Shown here one piece after another: positions 15,559 through 23,732 of a DNA stretch of 53,102 bases. Under the pieces are notes generated by a model, which saw nothing but the letters and a program-made list of their open reading frames with translations, searched no databases and had not been told where the DNA came from. Every line of letters begins with the position of its first letter. Within the stretch, counting starts at the first letter, position 1. Source of the stretch: Polaromonas sp. (lineage in GTDB: Bacteria > Pseudomonadota > Gammaproteobacteria > Burkholderiales > Burkholderiaceae_C); the NCBI RefSeq assembly GCF_029945685.1, contig NZ_JAQSDA010000004.1, forward strand, positions 1 through 53,102. Direction: 5' to 3'. Position numbers and translations under genes: made by a program.

Positions 15559-16329
15559 ATGAAGATCACACAAATTCGCAGCGCCACACTCATTGTTGAG
15601 TACGCAGGCAAGAGATTCCTCGTGGACCCGATGTTGGCGCCAAAAGACACCTACCCGGGATTCCCAGGCACCCCAAACAACCATCTCAGGAATCCGACGG
15701 TTGAGCTTGTGACGCCGATGGCAGACATTCTTGCGGTTGATGCCGTCATCGTGACGCATACCCATCCGGATCACTGGGACCATGCCGCACAGGCCCTGAT
15801 CCCCAAGACGCTGCCCGTTTTTGTTCAGGACGCGTCAGATGCTGAGATTGTCCAATCCGCTGGCTTCAATGACGTTCGCATACTCGGTGAAGGTTCGAGC
15901 TTCGAAGGCATTGCGCTGACCAAGACCCAAGGTCAACATGGCTCTGATGTAGCTGTCGCTGCGATCGGCGCCCTACTTGGCGAGGTGTCTGGCGTCATCT
16001 TCAAGCATCCCGATGAAAAGACTGTCTACCTGGCTGGAGACACAGTCTGGAATGACTTCGTGCAATCGAACCTAGTCAAGTACCTGCCTGACGTGGTGAT
16101 CCTAAACAGCGGTGACGCGCAATTTCTCGGTCACGGTCCCATCATCATGAACAAGGACGATGTGCTTTCGGTGCACCTGGCCGCTCCAAATGCAACGCTG
16201 GTAGCCACTCACATGGAAGCAGTCAACCATGCCCTACTGAAGCGCACAGAGTTGCGCGCATTTGCCGCCGAGCATGGCATGGCCCATTGCTTGCACGTTC
16301 CTGAGGATGGGGAGGCTTTCACCATCTAA
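15559..16329 (+). CDS. MBL-fold metallo-hydrolase, UlaG-like
   Basis: A 256-residue metallo-beta-lactamase-fold hydrolase related to the L-ascorbate-6-phosphate lactonase (UlaG) group. The metal motif is canonical (VIVTHTHPDHWDHA, residues ~64-77), with a later LAGDTVWN aspartate motif and a VATHMEAVNH histidine. The N-terminal MKITQIRSATLIVEYAGKRF strand is typical of this group. A GGAGCC precedes the ATG. It sits under the putative TetR operator and starts a run of plus-strand cargo genes (16461, 17444, 18322). The substrate is unknown; a lactone or ester is likely. Confidence 0.85.
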   Translation: MKITQIRSATLIVEYAGKRFLVDPMLAPKDTYPGFPGTPNNHLRNPTVELVTPMADILAVDAVIVTHTHPDHWDHAAQALIPKTLPVFVQDASDAEIVQSAGFNDVRILGEGSSFEGIALTKTQGQHGSDVAVAAIGALLGEVSGVIFKHPDEKTVYLAGDTVWNDFVQSNLVKYLPDVVILNSGDAQFLGHGPIIMNKDDVLSVHLAAPNATLVATHMEAVNHALLKRTELRAFAAEHGMAHCLHVPEDGEAFTI

Positions 16330-16460
16330 TCCGACCAATTCTTGCGCTGTCGGAGGAAGGCGAAGAACGCCTTCATACATGCTGCCACCGGAAGCCGCAA
16401 GCCAACTGACCAAGGCGGCAGTACGAAATACTGAAACTTACCATCAAGGACTTCAAAACC

Positions 16461-17261
16461 ATGAAAATCAATGTCGACCGCTCGGTCATCCACTATATCG
16501 ATCAAGGACAAGGCGCCCCCACCCTGCTCCTCCACGGGAACCCCGACTCCTCAGAGGTATGGAGTGCCGTGATTCCTGCGCTCGCTGGGCACGTGCGCTG
16601 TATTGCGCCGGACTTGCCCGGCTTCGGCTTGTCCACCGCGCCCGGGGATTTTGACTATTCTCTCGACGGGATGGCAGCTTTTGTGGACCGTTTCGTTACC
16701 GCGCTTGGGATTTCCGAACCACTGAATCTGGTCGTTCACGATATCGGTGGCCCGTTCGGTCTCGCGTGGGTCGTGAAGCACCCCGAAAAGGTAAAAAGCG
16801 TCGTCGTGATGAACACGGTTTTCCACGCGGACTACCGTTGGCACCTGTTCGGCCGACTTTGGAGGACGCCGGTCATCGGTGAAATTGTCCAGGCACTTAC
16901 CAGCCGCAGCGGCTTCACGCGCGAGCTCAAGCGGGCATCGCGCAAGCTCTCGCGTGACCAGATCAATCGTACCTACGACCTGATCACGCCATCGGTGAAA
17001 AAAATGATGTTGCGCTGGTACCGAGCTGCAAACCCACGAAACTTCACCGGCTGGGAGGAGAAGCTGCAAAAGATTCTAGCCACCAAGCACTCTATCGTCC
17101 TTTGGGCCGAGCATGACCCCTACATCCAGGGTCACTATGCGGATCGCTTCGGAACCAAAAAAGTAGAACGCTTTACGGATAGCGGCCATTGGTTACCCGC
17201 CGAGCTTCCCGAAGCTGTAGCTTCTAGGATGCTTCACTTCTACAAGGAAGCCATTGGCTAA
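16461..17261 (+). CDS. Alpha/beta hydrolase with Asp nucleophile
   Basis: A 266-residue alpha/beta hydrolase. The oxyanion region is HGNPDSSEVW (25-34). The nucleophile elbow is VVHDIGGPFG, with Asp94 in place of the usual Ser. The acid is Asp219 (AEHDPY) and the base His243 (DSGHWLP). An Asp nucleophile is typical of haloalkane dehalogenases, haloacetate dehalogenases and epoxide hydrolases. However, the Trp that follows the nucleophile in haloalkane dehalogenases is Ile here, so halide stabilisation would be incomplete. It could be an epoxide-hydrolase-like or novel enzyme. It lies in the TetR-controlled run between the MBL hydrolase and the CmcJ-like gene. Confidence 0.85.
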   Translation: MKINVDRSVIHYIDQGQGAPTLLLHGNPDSSEVWSAVIPALAGHVRCIAPDLPGFGLSTAPGDFDYSLDGMAAFVDRFVTALGISEPLNLVVHDIGGPFGLAWVVKHPEKVKSVVVMNTVFHADYRWHLFGRLWRTPVIGEIVQALTSRSGFTRELKRASRKLSRDQINRTYDLITPSVKKMMLRWYRAANPRNFTGWEEKLQKILATKHSIVLWAEHDPYIQGHYADRFGTKKVERFTDSGHWLPAELPEAVASRMLHFYKEAIG

Positions 17262-17443
17262 CCTGGTACATCGTGGAGTTACCTCAAATACGAGCCTCCG
17301 CATTCTCCGTATGCATGTGATGCGACCGATAAAGCGGTTGAAGCTCCAGGGTGTTCAGGATTCAATCTGCGGCAGAGAAGTTGGACTGGAGAGGCGAAAT
17401 TCCGCTTTGAATCTGTCCGGCAGCTCGTCCTAATGGAGCCATG

Positions 17444-18325
17444 ATGAACACTTCCGCCACGACACCCTTGCATCCTAGTCCAGCAATGCCTCAAAGCCCC
17501 TCTACGGTTCTTGCGGCTTTGAGTTACCTGAAACCCACGTCGGAGGTACCGTGTAGCTATGCCTACGAACCGCCGCCGGGAATACCTTGGGAGAATTCCG
17601 AGTATGAGCTTCAGCGGATACCCATCGCTGACGCGCGCAGCGCTGCGCACAGTTCGTCTATTGATCGCGAAGGGTTTGAATTGTGGGACGCACCTACAAT
17701 CGTCAAAGACTTTCTCGACGAGGATGCGGTCCGCACGATCTACTACCGCGAAGCCTCCGAACTCGCACTGGCCGTGACCGGTGCGCAGCACGCATACGTC
17801 TTTGATCACTTGGTTCGACGGCGTGAGCCCGACCGTGCGGCGCTCTCTTTCGGTCGTCGCGGCGCCGATGGACGGGCGGCGGCCAATGGCCGTATTCATA
17901 ACGACTACACCGAGGCTTCGGGCCGCAAGCGGCTTGACCTGGTGCTGACCGATTCCAGAGCCGCGTCACAAGTTAAACGTTACGCCATAGTCAATGTCTG
18001 GCGGTCGATCAAAGGGCCGGTGCTCGACACGCCGCTTGCCGTCTGCGATGCCCGCACGCTGGTGATCTCCGACCTGGTGAGAAGCGAAGTGCGTTATCCG
18101 CGCCGCACCGGAGAAATTTACCAGGCTGTGCATTCACCCCTGCATCGCTGGTCCTACTATTCGGAGATGGATCGCCATGAGGCGCTGGTGTTCAAGCAGT
18201 ATGACTCGCAAATTAGCGGTGTCGCCCGGTTCGTCCCACACGCAGCATTCGACCATCCCGACGCGCCCCCAGATGCCCCGCTACGGGAGAGCGTCGAGCT
18301 GCGGTGTCTGGTCGTCTACGAATGA
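17444..18325 (+). CDS. CmcJ/NvfI-like putative non-haem iron oxygenase
   Basis: A 293-residue protein with the signatures of the CmcJ/AsaB/NvfI family: a probable metal motif RIHNDYTEASG (H-x-D), IVNVWRSIKGPVLDTPLAVCD, then HRWSYYSEMDRHEALVFKQYDS and a C-terminal LRESVELRCLVVYE. Members are linked to Fe(II)/2-oxoglutarate-type chemistry in cephamycin and fungal meroterpenoid pathways; bacterial homologues mostly lack a known substrate. The second ATG of ATGATG is preferred because GGAG is then five nucleotides away. Its stop overlaps the next start (ATGA), implying translational coupling with the DsbA-family isomerase. Confidence 0.8.
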   Translation: MNTSATTPLHPSPAMPQSPSTVLAALSYLKPTSEVPCSYAYEPPPGIPWENSEYELQRIPIADARSAAHSSSIDREGFELWDAPTIVKDFLDEDAVRTIYYREASELALAVTGAQHAYVFDHLVRRREPDRAALSFGRRGADGRAAANGRIHNDYTEASGRKRLDLVLTDSRAASQVKRYAIVNVWRSIKGPVLDTPLAVCDARTLVISDLVRSEVRYPRRTGEIYQAVHSPLHRWSYYSEMDRHEALVFKQYDSQISGVARFVPHAAFDHPDAPPDAPLRESVELRCLVVYE

Positions 18326-18966
18326 ACGGACTGAAAGCCATGAGCAACCCCACAACAACCGCGGTTCCATCTGCTATCGATTTCTGGTTTGAATTCGGCA
18401 GCAACTACAGCTATCTGAGCGTGATGCGCATCGAAGAAGCTGCGTCCTCGTTCAACATACCTGTCCGGTGGAGGCCGTTCTTGCTGGGACCCATATTTCG
18501 GTCGTTCGGCTGGGAAACCTCTCCCTTCGTACTGCAAAAGGCCAAAGGCGAGTATGTGTGGAAAGACATGGTCCGTCAGTGCAAGAAGGCCGGCCTACCC
18601 TGGACCCAGCCAAGCACATTTCCTCGAACCGCACTGCTCCCCCTGCGGGTGGCAACTCTTGCTGCCGAACAGGACTGGATGGGCGCCTACTGTCGGCGCA
18701 TCATGTCACTCAATTTTTCCGAGGATCGCGACATAGATGCACCGGAAGTGGTGGCAAAGGTTCTGGACCAGCTCGGTCTTCCCGCCCAACAGATCCTCGA
18801 AGAGGCACGGTCTGATGTCATCAAACTGAAGCTTCGCGAGCAGACGGAGATCGCTGGGGCCAAAGGAATCTTTGGTGCGCCTATGTTCTTCGTGGGCGAC
18901 GAGATGTTCTGGGGCAATGATCGCCTGGACGATGCGCTGGCTCTGTGCCTGAGCAAGCGGTTATGA
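18322..18966 (+). CDS. DsbA-family protein, 2-hydroxychromene-2-carboxylate isomerase-like
   Basis: A 214-residue kappa-class GST / DsbA-fold protein. The N-terminal active-site strand IDFWFEFGSNYSYLS has Ser where 2-hydroxychromene-2-carboxylate isomerase (NahD) uses a catalytic Ser. The C-terminal block GAKGIFGAPMFFVGDEMFWG, then NDRLDDAL, is diagnostic of that group. NahD acts in naphthalene and polycyclic aromatic breakdown with glutathione. No dioxygenase genes are present here, so the substrate may be different. The start at 18322 overlaps the upstream stop by 4 bp; an internal ATG at 18340 is an alternative. Confidence 0.85.
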   Translation: MNGLKAMSNPTTTAVPSAIDFWFEFGSNYSYLSVMRIEEAASSFNIPVRWRPFLLGPIFRSFGWETSPFVLQKAKGEYVWKDMVRQCKKAGLPWTQPSTFPRTALLPLRVATLAAEQDWMGAYCRRIMSLNFSEDRDIDAPEVVAKVLDQLGLPAQQILEEARSDVIKLKLREQTEIAGAKGIFGAPMFFVGDEMFWGNDRLDDALALCLSKRL

Positions 18967-19078
18967 AACCGACCGCCGCGGGGCAGCGCGCTGGTAGTGG
19001 CGTCCGAATCGCCTGATCTCCCGCTATCCTCTGCGGTATCGCCGTGATCCTGCTGTTTTCCATGCAGAGGTGCGGAGA

Positions 19079-20008
19079 TCATTCCTGCATCCGTGGTCGT
19101 GAGGCTTGCACTTCGGACTCAATCCAGGCCGCCACGCGGCGCACGTCCTCGCGTGGATGCGCGTCCGCTTGAATCAGCCAATACGCGTGTGTCGTCTTGG
19201 TCTTGTGCTTGGGTGGCGCGACTATGACCAATCGATGTTGGTCGAGCAGTGGCCCGATAAGTTCAAGCCTTCCCAGCGCGATGCCCTGGCGGGCCAAGGC
19301 CGCCTGGATCACTTGATCGTATTGGTTGAAATGCAGGACGCCCTGAGGTTTTGCATCTGTCCATCCCCTCGCGCCGAGCCAGTCACTCCACTGGAGCCAG
19401 GGATGCTGCGGATCGTCGAACTCCAACAAGTTCAGATTAGACAGCGCTTGCGCTGAGCGTAGAGACTTGAGACCCAAAGACGGATGGGCGACGGGAACAA
19501 TGGATTCTCCGAACAGCCGGGTTGCACCCTCAGGTGCCGCCGAAGGCGTGGTGTAGCGGATGGCCAGGTCGATGCCGTCATGGCGAAGGTCGGCGACACG
19601 GTTGTTCGCTGAAACACGAAGGTCTACGCCGGGATGAAGTTTCTGAAATCGGCTCAATCGCGGCAGGAGCCAAAGGCCGGTGACGCCGATGCTCGCGCTC
19701 AGCATCACGGGACGCAGTACCCCTTTCGTACTGATCTCGCCCAGGACTTCCTGCAATTGCTGGACTACGCCATCTGCGCTGCGGAACAGTCGTTCGCCCT
19801 CGGCTGTGAACGTGATGGAACGGTAGCCGCGAACCAGCAGTTTGACGCCGAGTTGTTCTTCAAGTGCATTAATCTGCCTGCTGACTGCCGACTGCGTGAG
19901 GCACAGGTCCTGTGATGCCAGCGTGATGCTCATGCGGCGTCCGACAGCAACGAAACCTCGGATCAAATCCAAAGAGGATAGGCGAACAAGATCAATTGGC
20001 ATTCCCAT
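19079..20008 (-). CDS. LysR-family transcriptional regulator, GcvA-like
   Basis: A 309-residue LysR protein. The HTH (LTQSAVSRQINALEEQLGVK) is at ~38-55 and the effector domain carries HDGIDLAIRYT and the FNQYDQVIQAALARQGIALG segment of GcvA-like regulators. It is divergent from the MFS transporter gene at 20114 with about 105 bp between, and so probably controls the transporter and the PEP-mutase-like gene behind it. An alternative start lies two codons in (MPIDL). Confidence 0.9.
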   Translation of the reverse strand: MGMPIDLVRLSSLDLIRGFVAVGRRMSITLASQDLCLTQSAVSRQINALEEQLGVKLLVRGYRSITFTAEGERLFRSADGVVQQLQEVLGEISTKGVLRPVMLSASIGVTGLWLLPRLSRFQKLHPGVDLRVSANNRVADLRHDGIDLAIRYTTPSAAPEGATRLFGESIVPVAHPSLGLKSLRSAQALSNLNLLEFDDPQHPWLQWSDWLGARGWTDAKPQGVLHFNQYDQVIQAALARQGIALGRLELIGPLLDQHRLVIVAPPKHKTKTTHAYWLIQADAHPREDVRRVAAWIESEVQASRPRMQE

Positions 20009-20113
20009 GGCGCATGCGATACGAAGAAAAGATTAATTGAAGCACAAGCGACTAAATGCTGCAATGGGGGCATCAATCAGCGCTGAGGCTGATGCAATGC
20101 CCAACAGGGAATC

Positions 20114-21388
20114 ATGACAATTAACTCGTCCGCATATTTTCGTTCGACCAAGTTGATCGCGTCCAAGGTCGTGCCCTTTACCTGGTGGCAACAGGCATGG
20201 GCCCCAGTGTTGGCCGGCGGCATCGTGATGGGATTGGCGCTGGGCGTGCGCCACGTGCAAGGTCTTTTTCTTCTACCCATCACGCTGGATCGGGGTTGGT
20301 CGCGCGAGACTTTCGGGTTAGCGATGGCCGTCCAGAACCTGACCTGGGGCATCGCTCAACCGTTTACCGGCATGGTCGCTGACCGTTTTGGCTCTGCCAA
20401 GGTGATCGCGGGCGGACTAGTCTTTTATGCCATGGGTTTGTTCCTCATGTCGCAAGCCTCCACGCCGAGCGCCTTCAACTGGAGCGCCGGCGTTTGCATC
20501 GGCATTGCCTTGTCCGGCACCTCGTTCGGCGCTGTGTATGGTGCTCTCAGCCGACTGGTGGCACCTGAACGGCGGAGTTGGGCGCTCGGATTGGCGGGCG
20601 CAATTGGCGGACTCGGGCAGTTCGCCATGGTTCCAACTGCATATGGCCTCATGGGTGCATGGGGTTGGAGTGGAGCGATTGCCCTGTTGGCGGTGGCAAT
20701 GGCGCTTGTGTTGCCGCTCGCGCTGCCGTTGAAGGATCAGCAGCAGACCGGGTCGATGAGAGCTGCCGACATACCTATGTCGGCAGCAATTCGGGAGGCG
20801 TTCAATCATCCCGGCTTCTGGTTGCTGAACCTGGGATTTCTAGCCTGCGGCTTTCATTTGGCGTTCGTTGCCACCCATTTGCCCGCCTATCTTTTGGACA
20901 AGGGGATGCGGCCTGACGATGCGATAACTGCACTGGCAATAATTGCCTTGACCAACATCTTTGGGACTTACTGCTTTGGTTTGTTGGGGGCACGGTACAG
21001 CAGGAAGTACCTGTTGGCGGGCATTTATCTGGTGCGGACATGCGCCATGGCGCTGTTCGTTATCGTGCCACTCAATCCCCTTAGTGTCTACATGTTCGCC
21101 GCCGTACTGGGCTTTGTCTGGCTGGGTACCGTACCTCTAACGAACGGACTGATGGCGCAAGTCTTTGGTGTGCGCTACCTCACCACGCTGTTCGGATTCG
21201 TCTTCTGCGGCCATCAGTTGGGATCGTTTCTCGGAGTGTGGTTGGGCGGATACGTTTTTGAAGCAACCAAGTCTTATGACATTATTTGGTTAGGCGCAAT
21301 GGCTCTTGGCGTGCTGGCGGCCGCACTGCATCTCCCAATCGACGATCGTGAGATTCTCCGCCAATCGACACTCAAGGCACATACATGA
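20114..21388 (+). CDS. MFS transporter
   Basis: A 424-residue major facilitator with twelve predicted membrane helices. The loop 2-3 motif is GMVADRFGSAKVI, and helix 1 reads APVLAGGIVMGLALGVRHVQ. The overall pattern (PITLDRGWSRETFGLAMAVQ; YGALSRLVAPERRSWALGLA) resembles the monocarboxylate/oxalate (OFA, MCT-like) branch, suggesting uptake of an organic acid. An AGGGAA precedes the ATG. Its stop overlaps the start of a 46-residue membrane protein, and the PEP-mutase-like gene follows 33 bp after that. The cluster is divergent from a LysR gene. Confidence 0.9.
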   Translation: MTINSSAYFRSTKLIASKVVPFTWWQQAWAPVLAGGIVMGLALGVRHVQGLFLLPITLDRGWSRETFGLAMAVQNLTWGIAQPFTGMVADRFGSAKVIAGGLVFYAMGLFLMSQASTPSAFNWSAGVCIGIALSGTSFGAVYGALSRLVAPERRSWALGLAGAIGGLGQFAMVPTAYGLMGAWGWSGAIALLAVAMALVLPLALPLKDQQQTGSMRAADIPMSAAIREAFNHPGFWLLNLGFLACGFHLAFVATHLPAYLLDKGMRPDDAITALAIIALTNIFGTYCFGLLGARYSRKYLLAGIYLVRTCAMALFVIVPLNPLSVYMFAAVLGFVWLGTVPLTNGLMAQVFGVRYLTTLFGFVFCGHQLGSFLGVWLGGYVFEATKSYDIIWLGAMALGVLAAALHLPIDDREILRQSTLKAHT

Positions 21389-21525
21389 AAACCCGTCCGA
21401 GCCCGAGCCGGAGAGTCTGGATTCCGGCTTTGCTGGCAGTGCCGCTTTGCGTCGCAGTTTTGCATGCATGGCTCGCGCCCGGGATCGTCGCTTCCTGGGT
21501 GATGGTTCTGTCATTCTGCGGCTAA
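21385..21525 (+). CDS. Small membrane protein coupled to the MFS transporter
   Basis: A 46-residue frame starting ATGAAAACC, whose ATG overlaps the transporter's TGA (ATGA). After a basic N terminus (KTRPSPSRRVW) come two short hydrophobic stretches (IPALLAVPLCVAVL, then IVASWVMVLSFCG). The basic start, hydrophobic body and coupling suggest a genuine small membrane protein that accompanies the transporter. I do not recognise a family. It could alternatively be decayed sequence. Confidence 0.5.
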   Translation: MKTRPSPSRRVWIPALLAVPLCVAVLHAWLAPGIVASWVMVLSFCG

Positions 21526-21558
21526 TGCCGACCGGCAATTTTTTGAAAAGGCTTGTCA

Positions 21559-22407
21559 ATGGATTCCCCGTTGCTGTCCCAACTTGACAAGGCAAAAGTC
21601 TTCCGCGCGCTCCATACGGCGGCCGACGGGTTTGTCATTCCGAACCCATGGGATGTGGGAACTGCGAGGGTGCTGGAATTGCTTGGCTTCCAGGCCTTGG
21701 CGACGACTAGCGCGGGTTTCTCGTTCTCACGTGGGAGGCCTGACAACTCGATGCCGCGCGAGCCGCTCTTGGCGCATCTCTCGGAGATCGCCGCGGCCAC
21801 CAGCCTGCCGGTCAGCGCTGATCTTGAGAACGGATTCGGCGATGCACCTAAATATGTGGCGCAGACGATCCGGCTTGCCGCCGAAGCGGGTGTGGTGGGG
21901 GGGTCGATCGAGGACACCACAGGGCGATCCGGCGATCCACTCTATGCTCGCGAGTTTGCGGCGGAGCGCATTCGTGCTGCGGCGGAAGCGGCACGTTCGC
22001 TGCAGTTTCCATTTACTTTGACGGCCAGAGCGGAGAACTACTTCATTGGTCGGTCTGATCTTGCCGACACCATCGGCCGGCTACAGGCGTACCAGGAGGC
22101 CGGTGCGGATGTCTTGTACGCACCGGGCCTGACCAGTCAGGAAGACATTGCGACCGTCGTGCGAGAAGTCGATCGGCCATTGAACGTACTTGTCGGGTTT
22201 CCGGGCATCGTGCTTAGCGTGAATGAACTTGCAGGCCTGGGCGTTCGACGCATAAGCGTGGGCGGGTCGCTCGCACGGGCCGTGTTCGGCGAGTTCCTCC
22301 GGGCAGCGACCGAACTTCGCCATCACGGTACGGCAACGTACGCGCGTACGGCGGCGAGCGGAGGAGCACTTAATGAGCTGTTTTCACAGACTACGCAAGT
22401 GAAATGA
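21559..22407 (+). CDS. Isocitrate lyase / PEP mutase superfamily protein
   Basis: A 282-residue (beta/alpha)8 protein of the isocitrate lyase/PEP mutase superfamily. Visible blocks are VIPNPWDVGTARVLELLGF, LPVSADLENGFGD (Mg-binding Asp/Glu), AAEAGVVGGSIEDTTG, and LTARAENYFIGRSDLADTI. It lacks the Lys-Lys-Cys-Gly loop of true isocitrate lyases, so it is better placed with carboxyvinyl-carboxyphosphonate mutase or oxaloacetate-hydrolase-like members that cut or rearrange C-C or C-P bonds. The ATG at 21559 is preferred over a TTG two codons upstream. It is probably co-expressed with the MFS transporter. Confidence 0.88.
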   Translation: MDSPLLSQLDKAKVFRALHTAADGFVIPNPWDVGTARVLELLGFQALATTSAGFSFSRGRPDNSMPREPLLAHLSEIAAATSLPVSADLENGFGDAPKYVAQTIRLAAEAGVVGGSIEDTTGRSGDPLYAREFAAERIRAAAEAARSLQFPFTLTARAENYFIGRSDLADTIGRLQAYQEAGADVLYAPGLTSQEDIATVVREVDRPLNVLVGFPGIVLSVNELAGLGVRRISVGGSLARAVFGEFLRAATELRHHGTATYARTAASGGALNELFSQTTQVK

Positions 22408-22440
22408 ACACCGGGCGCTTTGATGTGATGCAGGCAATGC

Positions 22441-22608
22441 TACACGACCAACGCCATAGAGTCTGGGAACATGCGCTTGCGCAAGATCACAAAGAACCGG
22501 GGCTCGTTTCCCAGTGACGATGCCTTGCTCAAGCGGTTCTACCTGGCCTTGGCCAACATCAGCAAAAAATGGACAATGCCACTGCGTAACTGGAAGGTAA
22601 CCTTTTGA
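22441..22608 (+). pseudogene. IS256-family transposase fragment (C terminus)
   Basis: The plus-strand frame reads [20 protein letters not shown] and then [15 protein letters not shown]...[14 protein letters not shown], stop. These are the final blocks of IS256/Mutator-family transposases (the YTTNAIES motif, then the KKW-MP--W end). Only the last ~55 residues remain; the catalytic DDE residues are gone. It shows that another insertion sequence once entered the island. Confidence 0.8.
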
Positions 22609-22658
22609 ACAGCCAGTTGCTCAAAATCAGGCGGCAAGTAGCTTGCCGCGCGCCGCAG

Positions 22659-23639
22659 TCATGACGCCAAACCTGACGCCCTATAGTGACTTGGGTTGGC
22701 TCCCGCCACCTTCCGCATAAGGCGCCTGAGTGCTGTGGCACCGCCATAACCCACCTGTTCAGCTACTGCTTCGATCGTCATCTTGCTGGATTCGATGAGC
22801 ATCCGAGCCCTGTTCATTCGAACACAATGCACTAACGCCATCGTACTTTTGCCCGTTGCTTCACGCACCCGCCTTGAGAGCGTTCTTTGCGACATTGCGA
22901 ACTCTTGCGCCAGCGTTTCAACGCTTGGTGGATTTGGCAAGGCCGATTCGATTCTCATTACAAGGCGCGTGATCAATTCATCCCCGTTGGAAAGCATGGT
23001 TGGCACAATAAAAGGGGCTTGGGCTTGCCGTCCATCGATCAGTAGAACGCGTCCCACCGCTTCAGCTAGCGCAACGCCAAACCGAACCCGTAACAGGTGG
23101 AGCATCAAATCAGTTTGCGCAAATGCAGCGCCCGCCGTGCTTAGAAGACCGTCGGTGCAAACCATTCTGTCGGAGTCAACAATGCAACTCGGCTCCAACT
23201 TTCTCAGTTCCGTAGCCAGCCACCAGGATGTGGTTACCCGACGCCCGGACAACAGACCCGCGGCCTGGAGTAAAAATACTGCGGAACAGGAAGCTGCAAC
23301 ACGCCCATCCCGGGCAGCATGCGCGGCAACGGCCTGAATTACGCGCAGTGCATCTTCCCGCGCCAACCCTGCTGCAAGGCCATCGGCATCGTCAATTCCC
23401 AATCCCGGGACGATCCAGGTTGCCATGTCGAGGTGATGCCGCTTTGGCAAGGCTTTGGTTTCCAAGTGCATTCCAGCGCTCAACGGCACGGTACCGCCAG
23501 ATGCCGATACAACGCGCCAAGTTGGACTGGCTAGCTTCAAGCGCGGCGCCAGGACAGATGCAGCACGCAAGATATCCAGCGTGGCTGCCACGCTGGTCGC
23601 GAAAGTCCCGGGTAGCACCACTATCGTGAAATCGGTCAT
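22659..23639 (-). CDS. GlxA-type AraC-family regulator (DJ-1/PfpI + HTH)
   Basis: A 326-residue regulator. A DJ-1/PfpI-like amidotransferase-fold sensor occupies residues 1-190 (FTIVVLPGTFATSVAATLDI; AASCSAVFLLQAAGLLSGR, the nucleophile-elbow region). A two-HTH AraC domain fills the C terminus (LAQEFAMSQRTLSRRVREAT, then EQVGYGGATALRRLMRKV). The ATG at MTDFTIVV is chosen because the sensor strand starts there. It is divergent from the dienelactone-hydrolase gene at 23733, its likely target. Confidence 0.88.
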   Translation of the reverse strand: MTDFTIVVLPGTFATSVAATLDILRAASVLAPRLKLASPTWRVVSASGGTVPLSAGMHLETKALPKRHHLDMATWIVPGLGIDDADGLAAGLAREDALRVIQAVAAHAARDGRVAASCSAVFLLQAAGLLSGRRVTTSWWLATELRKLEPSCIVDSDRMVCTDGLLSTAGAAFAQTDLMLHLLRVRFGVALAEAVGRVLLIDGRQAQAPFIVPTMLSNGDELITRLVMRIESALPNPPSVETLAQEFAMSQRTLSRRVREATGKSTMALVHCVRMNRARMLIESSKMTIEAVAEQVGYGGATALRRLMRKVAGANPSHYRASGLAS

Positions 23640-23732
23640 TGTCTGAAACAGCCCTAAATATGTCTTTTTAGACACTGGAAGTCTAGCCGCTGAGGGCATC
23701 TAATTCAAGCATTCCTCATCACGGAGCCCTTC

